From: Carboxylicivirga sp964602515
GTDB lineage: Bacteria; Bacteroidota; Bacteroidia; Bacteroidales; Marinilabiliaceae
Reading direction: 5' to 3'
Assembly (NCBI GenBank): GCA_964602515.1
Contig: CAZRRJ010000008.1
Span: 1-64,000 of the forward strand
DNA length: 64,000 nt
Shown here: positions 27,634 to 37,238 of the stretch, in pieces
Layout of the letters: the number at the start of each line of letters is the position of its first letter
Numbering within the stretch: position 1 is the first letter of the stretch
Notes under the pieces: generated by a model
Seen by the model: only the letters and a program-made list of their open reading frames with translations
Database searches by the model: none
What the model was told of the DNA's origin: nothing
Position numbers and translations under genes: made by a program

Positions 27634-28701
27634 TTAGTTTTTTATTGTAATTGAAGAATCTTTATTAAATAAAATCAAATTAGCATGTTCCTCAGTAGCA
27701 TTACCTATTTTACCCGAAAATGTTACGTTGTTATCTTCTTTAAATAGCCGAAGCAACTGAGGTGAAGGATGTGTTAGCGTACCATTAAAAACCTCTCCGT
27801 TTATTAAATAAGAAAGTGAGTGAGGGATAACAACAGTTGTTTTAACTTTATCATTTGAAATAGTGAGCTCCTTAATAGTTTCAGATGCATCAATCAATAA
27901 CTGGCCTTTCTCCAATTCACAAAAACCATAAAGGTTGAGGTGTTCAACTTTGCCGATAAACTGGGTACCTTTTAAAATAAGGCTATCTGAATGACTAATG
28001 GTTAAACGATCTGTAAATGAGTTAATATCTATGCTTCTGAAATTTATAATACTGGCCATACAGTAGTTTGTTTCTCCCTTTAAGCTGTGCCCATTCGTCA
28101 TGTTTAAAGTACAGTTAGAAAAATTGGCTTTTATTGAGCCAATGCTATCTATTACACCTTCTACAAAAGAAAGATTTAACACATGGGTTTTATCGCATGC
28201 TATATTTTTAAACTTCAGATTTCCATAGCTATGTGTTAGTTTTACTTCTCCATCAATATGAAGTACCCTTACATCTCCAATTGAATTATTAATGTTAAGT
28301 CCAATGTGCTTTGGTACTTTTACATTGTAATTAATGGTGAAAGGATAATTCGAAAAGAAATCTTCTGAGAAAACAGTTTTGAAATCCAAAGTATGAGAAT
28401 ATATCCTGTCTTTGAAAGAGATAAATCCAAGAATTTTTTCAGATTCATTGTGGCTTGCCGTTTCAATTTTTACAACCACTTCTATCACAATTTCATCTTC
28501 TTCCCAACTGCTAATGTCAATGTAACCGTGTTTATTGCTTAGCTTTAATTCTTTTATATTACTGACATCAAAACGCTTTTCAAAAGATTGCCCATTATTT
28601 AAGGTACTTTTGTTATTATTGCTATAATACTGGCCACATAGTTCAGTGTAAAATATTGAAAGTAAAAGAATGCTTAATGCTATTATAAGTCCCCGCTTCA
28701 T
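27634..28701 (-). CDS. Exported DUF4097/DUF2807-like beta-repeat protein
   Basis: 355 residues. An N-terminal signal peptide (MKRGLIIALSILLLSIFYTE) is followed by short beta repeats of the auto-transporter-adhesin-head type, for example SNIKELKLSNKHGYIDI, INNSIGDVRVLHIDGEV and LTHSYGNLKFKNI. The assignment is by pattern only. The function is unknown; such proteins are envelope-associated and are often found near anti-sigma factors, but none is present here. It is the first gene of a probable pair with the aminopeptidase. Confidence 0.65.
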   Translation of the reverse strand: MKRGLIIALSILLLSIFYTELCGQYYSNNNKSTLNNGQSFEKRFDVSNIKELKLSNKHGYIDISSWEEDEIVIEVVVKIETASHNESEKILGFISFKDRIYSHTLDFKTVFSEDFFSNYPFTINYNVKVPKHIGLNINNSIGDVRVLHIDGEVKLTHSYGNLKFKNIACDKTHVLNLSFVEGVIDSIGSIKANFSNCTLNMTNGHSLKGETNYCMASIINFRSIDINSFTDRLTISHSDSLILKGTQFIGKVEHLNLYGFCELEKGQLLIDASETIKELTISNDKVKTTVVIPHSLSYLINGEVFNGTLTHPSPQLLRLFKEDNNVTFSGKIGNATEEHANLILFNKDSSITIKN

Positions 28702-29010
28702 GTTAAGGTTTATTATTAAGATTTAACAGCTTGGTATATAGTGTTTTGTTAAAGCTTGTTTTTATTCATAAATCATAGTGTCTCAGGGGCTAAATTAAAT
28801 AAAATAGTAGTGCTTTAAAAATCTGGAAAAATATTGTTTCAAAACACATGGCGAAACACTATTCACTGTTTAAATCTTTTACCTTTGCGACCTGATAAAA
28901 TTTTGTAATAATTATATGATACGAACCAAGATAAAGCCTTTGTTATTACAGGATAAAGACTAAGATGGTGAGTGTAAATAAATTTTAAACAGGATGAAAA
29001 CAAAAAAAAA
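28702..29010. other. Divergent promoter region
   Basis: 309 bp between two outward-reading genes. It contains TACCTTTG (28880-28887), a TAnnTTTG match that would give the TonB receptor a leader of about 115 nt. No B12-box or other recognised riboswitch core was found. Confidence 0.45.
28880..28887 (+). promoter_or_regulatory. Candidate -7 element for the TonB receptor
   Basis: TACCTTTG matches the Bacteroidota TAnnTTTG consensus. No TTTG was seen 19 nt upstream. Confidence 0.4.
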
Positions 29011-31026
29011 ATGAGAGGAAAGAACCATTGTTTTAAAAGATGGACAGGAGATAGTTACGCTATTTTTACGAGTATAAAAAAGGTAATGAAAATAGGTGCA
29101 TTAATAACTGTTTATTTAAGTGTATTTGGGTTTCAGAAAGCTATAGCTCAGATTGATACGGTATCTATAAATAAAAAAATAAAACTAGAAGAGGTGGAGG
29201 TATCTGCTCGTCGGACAACAGCAGTATACTCCGAAGTAGGGAGAGTATTACATGTTATTTCGCGAAAGGAGATTGAAGCTCTTCCGGTATATAGTGTTCA
29301 AGACTTGCTTAAGTATGCTATGAATGTTGATGTACGTCAGCGCGGACCTCTGGGGATACAAGCAGATGTAAGCATTCGGGGTGGCTCTTTCGATCAGGTA
29401 ATGATCCTTTTTAATGGCATAAATGTTACCGATCCGCAAACAGGTCATTTAAGCTTAAACCTTCCCGTGGATATGCAGAGTATTGAACGGATAGAAATTT
29501 TAGAAGGGCCGGGTGCAAGAGTATATGGGCCGGGAGCTTTTAGTGGAGCCATTAATTTTGTAACAGGAACAAAAATACAAAATAATTTAAGTGTTAATGT
29601 TTTAGGCGGACAATATGGCTTATATAATGCATCGGCCAATGCAACTGTTAAAACAGGTAAGCTTAAGAATTATGTAGCTACCAATATTGCCTCTAGTGAT
29701 GGGTATATCGAAAATACCGACTTCAAAAATCACAGTTTCTTCTACCAGGGGCAATTAGATTTTGGACAAGATAAATTGGATTTTCAGGTAGGGTATAACG
29801 ATAAAGAATTTGGTGCCAATTCATTTTATACACCCAAATACCCTAACCAGTTTGAGCATAATAAAACCACTTTTGCTTCTGTAAAAATGACATCGGGAGA
29901 TAAAGTGAAGGTCAGTCCTGCCTTATACTGGCGTCGTCATCAGGATCGGTTTGAGTTATTCCGGGATAATCCGGCATCATGGTACACTACCCATAATTAC
30001 CATTTAACCGATGTATATGGAGGAAATTTAAACATGGTCATTCCCTGGGTTCTGGGGAAAACATCTGTAGGAGGAGAAGTACGTGGCGAAAATATATGGA
30101 GTAACAATATTGGTATTGATATGGATACTCCAATTGATGTACCGGGAGAGAATGCTCAATTTATAAAGTCATATCAACGGACTAATATGTCAACATTTGT
30201 TGAGCATGTATATACATACGATAAACTATCGGTTTCGGCAGGTGTTTTAATGAATTGGAATTCATCTTTAGGGCTAGGTGTGGATTTCTTTCCTGGGGTT
30301 GATATAAGCTATTGGGCTACAGATAATATTAAAGTATTTGGAAGTGTAAACAAAACCTTGCGTTTGCCAACATTTACCGATTTGTTTTATACAGGACCAA
30401 CCAACATTGGAAATCCTGATTTAATACCAGAAGAAGCATTAACCTATGAAGGTGGTGTTAAAGTAATTAATGCCTGGTTTAATGGTCAAACCAGTATTTA
30501 TTATCGTGAAGCCGATAACTTAATAGATTGGGGGAGGTTAGCTGATGAAGAAAAATATAAAACACGTAACCTTTCAAATATGAAATCATGGGGTTATTTG
30601 GTACAAGGCCGTATTAATTTTGATGAGCTTATTGATAAAACACCATTAATGCACCTTGATATTGGCTATGCGTGGATTAATCAGGATAAGAATATGCCCG
30701 CAGATTACGAATCAGTTTATGTGGAAGATTATTTGAGACACAAGTTAAACATGGGACTTCAGGTTCGTATAGTAAGTAAGTTAAGTGCTGCATTAAATGT
30801 TTTATACCAGGATAGGGAAGGTGATTATGTGGCCTACCCATCGGGAGAATTAACATCGTTTGACCCATTTTGGTTAACTGATTTACGTTTACAGTGGAGC
30901 GAGCAGAAGTATAAAATATTTATAGATGCCAATAATGTATTCGATACGAGGTATTATGATTTGGGTAATATAGTACAGCCCGGGTTTTGGGTAAAAGCCG
31001 GAGTTCAGTTAAACTTGAACCTGTAA
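29011..31026 (+). CDS. TonB-dependent outer-membrane receptor (BtuB-like) with extended leader
   Basis: 671 residues. The first 25 residues contain CFKRWTGDSYAIF, matching the conserved FKRWSRKxYAxFxS leader of many Bacteroidota receptors, so I keep this start rather than the internal Met26, after which a normal signal sequence ends at AIA-Q. The plug domain (~65-175) has VQDLLKYAMNVDVRQRG, VSIRGGSFDQVMILFNG and ERIEILEGPGARVYGPGAFS. The rest is a 22-strand barrel. The substrate is uncertain: cobalamin, haem or siderophore are all possible, and no neighbouring uptake genes help. Confidence 0.92.
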   Translation: MRGKNHCFKRWTGDSYAIFTSIKKVMKIGALITVYLSVFGFQKAIAQIDTVSINKKIKLEEVEVSARRTTAVYSEVGRVLHVISRKEIEALPVYSVQDLLKYAMNVDVRQRGPLGIQADVSIRGGSFDQVMILFNGINVTDPQTGHLSLNLPVDMQSIERIEILEGPGARVYGPGAFSGAINFVTGTKIQNNLSVNVLGGQYGLYNASANATVKTGKLKNYVATNIASSDGYIENTDFKNHSFFYQGQLDFGQDKLDFQVGYNDKEFGANSFYTPKYPNQFEHNKTTFASVKMTSGDKVKVSPALYWRRHQDRFELFRDNPASWYTTHNYHLTDVYGGNLNMVIPWVLGKTSVGGEVRGENIWSNNIGIDMDTPIDVPGENAQFIKSYQRTNMSTFVEHVYTYDKLSVSAGVLMNWNSSLGLGVDFFPGVDISYWATDNIKVFGSVNKTLRLPTFTDLFYTGPTNIGNPDLIPEEALTYEGGVKVINAWFNGQTSIYYREADNLIDWGRLADEEKYKTRNLSNMKSWGYLVQGRINFDELIDKTPLMHLDIGYAWINQDKNMPADYESVYVEDYLRHKLNMGLQVRIVSKLSAALNVLYQDREGDYVAYPSGELTSFDPFWLTDLRLQWSEQKYKIFIDANNVFDTRYYDLGNIVQPGFWVKAGVQLNLNL

Positions 31027-31118
31027 CACTAATTCATACAATGAATAACAAAGGTCTTGCGGATAGTTTCTTCAAGGCCTTTGTTCTGTATTTTACACAG
31101 AGATATCCATGTATTGCT

Positions 31119-32975
31119 TTACTGAATTTTTTTATTGCTGGCAGATCTTTTTACAATCATCTCACAATTTTTACAGTCAAATTCCAGTAAATAACTGTCC
31201 CTTTTATTATAAAGTGTAAGTGGTAAAAGTTTTCCGGCTTCAGGATACTTCTTTAAGCACTGGTTATTCATATAAAGTAAGCAATGCTTTGTGCGCATTA
31301 GTTCAGCATCATTTAATTGTGGGTACTTTTCAAAACCCCAATCTGCTTTTTTAACGCCGTGTCGTTCGTAAAATTGGTGAGCCTTGGTGTTAACTATATT
31401 AGCTGTAAAATTTAGTTCCTTGTTAGGAAAGGGAGTGTTGTTGGGTATAAATTGAAGCTTCTTTGCGGGGTAATATTTAAGTCTGTTTCTTTCGTGTTTT
31501 TCAACAAGATCTCTTCGAAGAGCATTTAGTTCTTTAGCCTGAAAGAACCAGTTACCTTTTAAATTAATATGAACATTAACAGGTGCAAATGTAGTATTGC
31601 CAAGTTTCGAAATTTGGGTTTTTATCTGTTTAAAAGCTCGCTCCGGATTATTAGCTGGTAAAGGGTTCAGATGGTTAGCTGTTATAATCGTTTTAATGCT
31701 ATCTTCATCAGTTATGGATAGTTCAAAGTTGCCATTGGTTTCATTGAAACAGATATCAGTATTGATTTTTCTGGAGCTGGTATTATTATTTGTTTCCTGT
31801 GTAAATACTTTATCGAAATTACGATACAGAATTGCACCAATGCGAATAGCACCCATCTGATTAGGATAAACTTTATTTCCCTCGGTTTTATTTACTTTCA
31901 GTCCGCTAAGTTCTTTGTACTTAGTGAAAAAACAAAGGCCATCGCCATTATTAAGTTTTACCTCTGTGTTAAGAGTAAAATAATTTTTACCAATGCTTTT
32001 AATATAACCAATTTCCTCACCCAGAGCCTTGGGTGAATCAACTGACCAAATCCCTTTTTGTCGGTCATTTACAAAATATGAAGTAAAACCACGGTTGAAA
32101 CTTTTTGTGGCCTGTGCTTCAAAACTTGCTTTGCTTTGTCCTGATGAAGCTCTTTTAAGATCCGGCCTTCGTTCAATAATAGCGTCGAGCATTATTCTGT
32201 AATGAGCAGTAATGTTAGCTACATAATCAACATCTTTTAATCGTCCTTCAATTTTAAAAGATGAAATGCCGGCATCAATTAAATCCTCAAGATGTTCCGA
32301 TAGGTTGAGATCCTTCAAGGAAAGCAGGTGTTTATCCTTATTGATTACCTCGTTGTTATTATCTTTTAAGTTGTACTTCAACCGGCATGGCTGGGCACAT
32401 TCACCACGGTTGGCACTGCGCTTGTTAATTGATTCACTCATATAGCAACGTCCACTGTAACAAACGCATAGTGCACCATGAATAAAATATTCCAATGGCA
32501 CTTGTGTCTCCGACCTGATTGCTTTTATCTGGGGTAAAGATAATTCACGAGCCAGTACAACCTGGTCAAAACCAACTTTTTCAAGAAACTTTACTTTTTC
32601 AATACTTCTGTTATCTGTTTGCGTGCTGGCATGGATTGGAATGGGAGGAAGCTTAGTTTCCAGAATACCCATATCTTGAATAATAACAGCATCAACACCA
32701 ATATTATATAAGTCATGAATTAGCTGGTTGGCCGATTTTAATTCATGATCAAATAGTAAAGTGTTTAGCGTTACATATATTCTGGCGTGAAATAAATGAG
32801 CATAATCAACCAGTACTTTGATGTCAACAAGTGTATTACCGGCGTTTTTCCGTGCGCCAAAACCCGGGCCTCCAATGTATACAGCATCAGCCCCATGGCG
32901 TATTGCAGCTAATCCGCATTCCAGATTTCTTGCTGGCGATAAAAGTTCAATATTCAATGGTTCTTTGCAGTTCAT
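31119..32975 (-). CDS. Peptidase U32 family protein (RlhA/TrhP-like RNA hydroxylase)
   Basis: 618 residues. The U32 signature EYFIHGALCVCYSGRCYMS is at 162-180, with cysteines 170, 177, 193 and 197 suited to an iron-sulfur cluster. The N-terminal TIM barrel starts ELLSPARNLECGLAAIRHGADAVY. Although called collagenase-like, characterised relatives (E. coli RlhA, TrhP) hydroxylate 23S rRNA or tRNA using prephenate, and this is the likelier role. The length and C-terminal extension fit the longer Bacteroidota form. It is monocistronic. Confidence 0.88.
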   Translation of the reverse strand: MNCKEPLNIELLSPARNLECGLAAIRHGADAVYIGGPGFGARKNAGNTLVDIKVLVDYAHLFHARIYVTLNTLLFDHELKSANQLIHDLYNIGVDAVIIQDMGILETKLPPIPIHASTQTDNRSIEKVKFLEKVGFDQVVLARELSLPQIKAIRSETQVPLEYFIHGALCVCYSGRCYMSESINKRSANRGECAQPCRLKYNLKDNNNEVINKDKHLLSLKDLNLSEHLEDLIDAGISSFKIEGRLKDVDYVANITAHYRIMLDAIIERRPDLKRASSGQSKASFEAQATKSFNRGFTSYFVNDRQKGIWSVDSPKALGEEIGYIKSIGKNYFTLNTEVKLNNGDGLCFFTKYKELSGLKVNKTEGNKVYPNQMGAIRIGAILYRNFDKVFTQETNNNTSSRKINTDICFNETNGNFELSITDEDSIKTIITANHLNPLPANNPERAFKQIKTQISKLGNTTFAPVNVHINLKGNWFFQAKELNALRRDLVEKHERNRLKYYPAKKLQFIPNNTPFPNKELNFTANIVNTKAHQFYERHGVKKADWGFEKYPQLNDAELMRTKHCLLYMNNQCLKKYPEAGKLLPLTLYNKRDSYLLEFDCKNCEMIVKRSASNKKIQ

Positions 32976-33314
32976 TAACGGATAAGTTTCTAAAATAACT
33001 GGTTAATATCAATTGTATTCTAATCGTTTTGGCAAAATTGATTACTTTTAATTAATTATTAAATGGTTACACGTGGCTTTTTTAAGGCTTATTCTTGCAT
33101 TCTATCTTGATTAGTATCTTATTTTATTGCTTATCATGTATATACATTGCAAGTTTTAGTGAGACCGGAAAAAACAATTAATAAAAATAATTAAGACTAC
33201 ATTGGTTTAATATCATTCTTCCGATTCGTTATTTAAGTATTAATTTCTATTTTTGTTTAGCTTGCAAAGGTTGTTTGCTCTGCAAAAATAAGATATTTAT
33301 TTGACCCCTGATAC
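32976..33314. other. Divergent intergenic region
   Basis: 339 bp between outward-reading genes for the U32 protein and SLC13 permease. AT-rich; no clear promoter element, RNA or reading frame was recognised. Confidence 0.35.
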
Positions 33315-35093
33315 ATGCCACATATCGACGTAATAATTGTATTTGTAGTTATTGCTTTTATTCTGCTTTCATTATACCGCGAATGGATGGGAGCGGCATT
33401 TACATTCTTTGTAGCTGTTATGGTGCTTGGTATATTTAAAATACTAACCCCGACAGAAATTCTGGCAGGTTTTGCCAATGAGCAAATTGCCGTTATAATA
33501 ATGTTATTGCTGCTGGGTGATGCCATACGGCAAACATCAGTAATCGAAATATTTTTTGCGCGAATCTTTCCCGTATCCTCATCATACAAAGGTTTTTTAG
33601 CCCGAATGATGTTATGGGTTGGTGGGTTTTCGGCTTTCTTAAATAATACACCCCTGGTGGCGGTTATGATGCCATATGTGCATCAATGGAGCCAGCGTAA
33701 TAATATCTCTTCCTCAAAATTGCTGATACCATTATCATATGCAGCTATATTAGGGGGATGCGTTACACTTATCGGTACATCAACCAACCTTATTGTTAGT
33801 GGTATGGTGGTTGATCAGGATATTATTCCGGGGATGGCACCGCTGGAAATGTTTGACTTTTTATGGGTTGGTTTGCCTATGTTGGTATTAGGGTTTATTT
33901 ACCTTTATTTTTTCAGTTATAAACTGTTACCAGATAGGAAAACAGCCATTGAAAATTACATAGAAAATGACCGTAAATTTCTGGTTGAAGCAGAAGTGCG
34001 TAAAGGATCTAAGTTAATAGGACAAACTATTGCGGAAGGTGACTTACGTAATGAAAATGGACTCTTTCTTGTTGAAGTCAATCGCGATGATCATATTTTT
34101 CAGGTCATTGCAGATGATTTTGTTCTGGAGGAAGGTGATTTACTTCGTTTTGCTGGTGATAATCAGAATGTAGCGAGCTTATTGTCCGAAACAAGTGAGT
34201 TAACTTTGCCATCAGTAGGGATGATGTCCAAACTTAAGCGATCACAGGTTGTTGAAATAGTTATATCGCATAATAGTACATTGATAACCAAGCAGGTAAA
34301 AGATATTTATTTTAGAGGTAAATACGATTCAGCATTATTGGCTATTCATAGGAATGGAGAGCGTATTGTGGGGAAGATGGATGATTTAAAGCTAAAAGCA
34401 GGTGATGTACTCCTGTTGCTTGCTGGTCAGAATTTTACCAGTCGTGTTCAGGGTGATATTGACTTTTATATTATTTCACGGGTTAAAGAATTACGTAAAC
34501 CTGAGCGATACAAAATATGGATACTCTTTGGCGGAACACTATTGGCTATCTTTTTAGCAGCTATTAAACTGGTACCCCTGTTTCTGGGCTTATTAATCGT
34601 TTTGGCTATGGTTAATATACTTAAAGTCGTATCAGCCAAAGATCTGCCTAAAAATATTGATTATAACCTTGGGGTAATTATCGCACTTTCTTTGGCATTA
34701 GGAACAGCTATGATGAAAACAGGTGTGGCAGAAATGATTGCTAACCTTATTATCTCAGTTTTTCTACCCTTTGGCCGTGTATCTTTACTCTTTGGTATCT
34801 TTCTAATAACATCGGCTCTTGCAGCTTACATAACCAATAAAGCAGCCGTTGCTATAATATTCCCAATATCAATTACAGCCGCTAAAAATCTTGGTATTGA
34901 TCCAATGCCTTTTGTATTGGTTGTTTCTTTTGCTGCCGCTGCTAACTTTATAACACCTATTGGTTATCAAACCAACTTAATGGTATATGGCCCGGGAGGA
35001 TATAATTTCAAGGACTTTTTCAAAATAGGTTTTCCTCTAACTGTATTGTATATGGTGGTAACTATTGCAGTATTAAGTTATATATACTTTTAA
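33315..35093 (+). CDS. SLC13/DASS-type anion permease with RCK_C (TrkA-C) domains
   Basis: 592 residues. Two membrane halves flank a soluble insert (about 205-385) holding two TrkA-C-like domains: VRKGSKLIGQTIAEGDLRNENG and, later, VVEIVISHNSTLITKQVKD. The membrane motifs fit the family: a first-half block with FLNNTPLVAVMMP and a LIGTSTNLIVSGM segment, and a second-half block with ITNKAAVAIIFPI and FITPIGYQTNLMVYGPGGY. Members carry sulfate, dicarboxylates or other anions with sodium. The substrate is unknown here. Confidence 0.9.
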   Translation: MPHIDVIIVFVVIAFILLSLYREWMGAAFTFFVAVMVLGIFKILTPTEILAGFANEQIAVIIMLLLLGDAIRQTSVIEIFFARIFPVSSSYKGFLARMMLWVGGFSAFLNNTPLVAVMMPYVHQWSQRNNISSSKLLIPLSYAAILGGCVTLIGTSTNLIVSGMVVDQDIIPGMAPLEMFDFLWVGLPMLVLGFIYLYFFSYKLLPDRKTAIENYIENDRKFLVEAEVRKGSKLIGQTIAEGDLRNENGLFLVEVNRDDHIFQVIADDFVLEEGDLLRFAGDNQNVASLLSETSELTLPSVGMMSKLKRSQVVEIVISHNSTLITKQVKDIYFRGKYDSALLAIHRNGERIVGKMDDLKLKAGDVLLLLAGQNFTSRVQGDIDFYIISRVKELRKPERYKIWILFGGTLLAIFLAAIKLVPLFLGLLIVLAMVNILKVVSAKDLPKNIDYNLGVIIALSLALGTAMMKTGVAEMIANLIISVFLPFGRVSLLFGIFLITSALAAYITNKAAVAIIFPISITAAKNLGIDPMPFVLVVSFAAAANFITPIGYQTNLMVYGPGGYNFKDFFKIGFPLTVLYMVVTIAVLSYIYF

Positions 35094-35103
35094 ACAAAGA
35101 CTA

Positions 35104-35443
35104 ATTAACCAACATTCCACTCTATAGCAGTAAGTTCCAAACTATCAAATATTACACCTCGTCCAGTTTTTTGTATTAAGCCACTCACTCGATTTTTTTT
35201 AGTTTTATCTGGTAAGTGGCACCATTCTGTTGGCGCTATACATTATTATTACTTTTGGTAGACCTGTTATCTGCTGATACAATTTAATCTTCTTGTCCAT
35301 CGCTTCTGGCTATAATAAATTATAGGATTAAACTTAACCCAAATCTCAATGTATCTAACGGATTTCTCCATTCAGCTCCTCTTTAGTTCAAAGTATTTTA
35401 ATACCTTTTTTCTTAAGTTTTTAATTGTTTTTACCTCTTTTAT
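35104..35443 (-). other. Region with possible decayed coding sequence
   Basis: The minus strand has a 45-codon open run ending at 35105-35107 (APTEWCHLPDKTKKNRVSG...) and, further upstream, WRNPLDTLRFGLSLI. Neither could be assigned to a family. It adjoins the broken gene at 35444-36120 and may be part of the same decayed cassette. Confidence 0.25.
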
Positions 35444-36120
35444 CTAGGCTTTATTGAGCTTGATAAAAACAAATTTGCCTCGTTTTAATACTACGGTTGT
35501 AATTTTCCTCCCTATGTTCTTAGAACCGTTGTCAATATTCTTAATTGCCTTTGTGGCCTTTTTAATTACTTTACTTATTTGCTGTTTATCTTTTACCTTT
35601 TTAAGAATATAACCTTAAATACATACTCAAGAATAACTTCGGTAACTACAATTACCAAAGCTTTGGCCAAACTGTTTTCTTCGTTTGTGGTATCGCCGTT
35701 CCAGGCTTTATACATATAGTTGTACACATGGTTTTTAACCCTTAGTATGGTATTGGCAATAAAGTAAGCTTATCGTTCATATTAAGGCTTTTGATAAAGC
35801 TATCAGTTTTGTTCACCCCTCCAGTAAAAAAGTCACAATCACCACCAACTACAACGCCAATTAAAGCCACATAAATCTTCATTTGATTTTTTTGCCACCA
35901 TAATTGTATTCCTTTCATCATTTGTCTGTCTACAAAAGGCGTTTGCTAACTTTTAACCAAGCCTTTTTAAGAGTACTCCAAATACTTTAACAATACTTGT
36001 AATAACTTTGGTAGCTGTATCGCTGATCTTTACTTCAGTTTTTGTTCGCCTTAGCTTCTGTTTTTTCTGGTGACAATGATCCTGTAGCATTGCTTGGTGT
36101 ACCTTGTTGTTTTATAGAAA
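35444..36120 (-). pseudogene. Broken gene(s) of unknown family downstream of the 227-aa orphan
   Basis: Three minus-strand open blocks continue one another across frameshifts. Block one (about 35953-36054) reads KISDTATKVITSIVKVFGV. Block two (35593-35769, 59 codons) reads AYFIANTILRVKNHVYNYMY and later EENSLAKALVIVVTEVILEY. Block three (35444-35596, 51 codons) reads VIKKATKAIKNIDNGSKNIG and ends FVFIKLNKA. Blocks two and three abut at 35593-35596 in different frames, pointing to a single-base indel. The family is not recognised. Confidence 0.5.
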
Positions 36121-36804
36121 TTAAGCATTTCTTCTTTTTTGTATACCTTCGACTAGCTTTGTTTGTTTATTGTCTCTGGTACTTGCTTTTGGCACTTTAA
36201 TACTTACGGGTGCAGCAGGAAAAAAGCTTTTTATTATCTTAACCCATTCTTCTGATCCTACCTTAATGTTTTGTTCTTTTACCTGTCGATCTACAGCACG
36301 CTTTAGCAGGTTGATTTGTGAGCGCTGCATCTTACCACGGGTGCGGACAGTAAGTCCCTTAATATACAAGTTAAAATCCTTTCCGGCAATTAACGATTCC
36401 TTATATGCTTTTTTTCGGGCATCGAGTAGATCAATGTTTGTGTCGGGTGTTTCTTGTATACTTTTATTAGCTGTAGGAGGTACTTTAGGCTTTTTATCGG
36501 GAGTATCAGGAGCCTTGACATTTACAGGTTTTTCTTCCTTTTTTTCTGCGTTATTGTTTTTTTTATCTCCTAATAAAGCTACTTTCTCTTCTACAAGCTG
36601 CTTATCCGGCAAATCATCATATGGTACGCGACGTTGTCTGCCAATGGGAACACCTACAACTTGCTCAGGCATGTCTTCACCAAAGTAGTCGCTTTTAGAT
36701 ATACTAAACCTAAACTCAAATTCCTCTTCATCCATCTCATAAATATCAATTTTTGAGGAGGAACCCCTGTTTTGTAAGGTTGATATGTTTAACCCCAGTA
36801 TCAT
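36121..36804 (-). CDS. Orphan protein of unknown function (227 aa), possibly truncated
   Basis: An acidic N-terminal segment (KIDIYEMDEEEFEFRFSIS, ~18-36) precedes a basic, proline-rich linker (~80-120), then a basic helical C-terminal region (LTVRTRGKMQRSQINLLKRA). There is no signal peptide or membrane segment. The stop is followed by decayed coding sequence on the same strand, so the gene could be the intact head of a longer ancestor or the first gene of a decayed cassette. I do not recognise the family. Its isolation in a pseudogene-rich island suggests acquired DNA. Confidence 0.55.
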   Translation of the reverse strand: MILGLNISTLQNRGSSSKIDIYEMDEEEFEFRFSISKSDYFGEDMPEQVVGVPIGRQRRVPYDDLPDKQLVEEKVALLGDKKNNNAEKKEEKPVNVKAPDTPDKKPKVPPTANKSIQETPDTNIDLLDARKKAYKESLIAGKDFNLYIKGLTVRTRGKMQRSQINLLKRAVDRQVKEQNIKVGSEEWVKIIKSFFPAAPVSIKVPKASTRDNKQTKLVEGIQKRRNA

Positions 36805-37184
36805 TAGCCCTGTTTTTTATTGTCATAAATGCTCCAATAGCATTTTTTTTAGTCTTATAAATATTTAATGGCTTTGAAAGTACAAAATATATCTTTAATT
36901 TCAGTAATTGTTATTTATCCTGATAAGGATTTTAATTATAATCAGTTCTGCAATAGGATGCTATAAGTGTGGTATGCCAGTTCCCAAATATGGCTATTGG
37001 CTTTGTGAATCAATACTTTTTGCTTTGTAGTGTTGAGATCGAAGCGATTTAAATCAGGAAATCAATTTATTATTTATGAATAATTTACTTATACTAGTGC
37101 TAAGTGTGTTGTTTTGTAGTTGATGAGTGAATGGGTTTACTCTTAATAGCATCGTTTTTTTTAAGTCAGGCTGGGCTACGCCAC
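36805..37184. other. Intergenic region with a possible lipoprotein stub
   Basis: About 380 bp without a full gene. At 37076-37123 on the plus strand a 15-codon frame reads MNNLLILVLSVLFCS and stops, which looks like a lipoprotein signal peptide cut off at the lipobox. Nothing else was recognised. Confidence 0.35.
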
Positions 37185-37217
37185 AAAAAGCCAATAACAA
37201 AGTGTTACTGGCTTTTT
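37185..37217 (-). terminator. Terminator of the coiled-coil lipoprotein gene
   Basis: AAAAAGCCAATAACA (37185-37199) pairs with TGTTACTGGCTTTTT (37203-37217) with one G-T pair and a 3-nt loop. The T run reads out on the minus strand 22 nt after the stop codon. Confidence 0.85.
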
Positions 37218-37238
37218 CTAGTCTGTAATTATTATATT

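Noticed and set aside
28702..29010. Cobalamin riboswitch before the BtuB-like receptor
   Set aside because: I looked for a B12-box core (GCCACTG-like) and found none; the leader is short and AT-rich.
31597..31860. 87-codon plus-strand frame opposite the U32 gene
   Set aside because: Antisense shadow of a conserved coding region without independent support.
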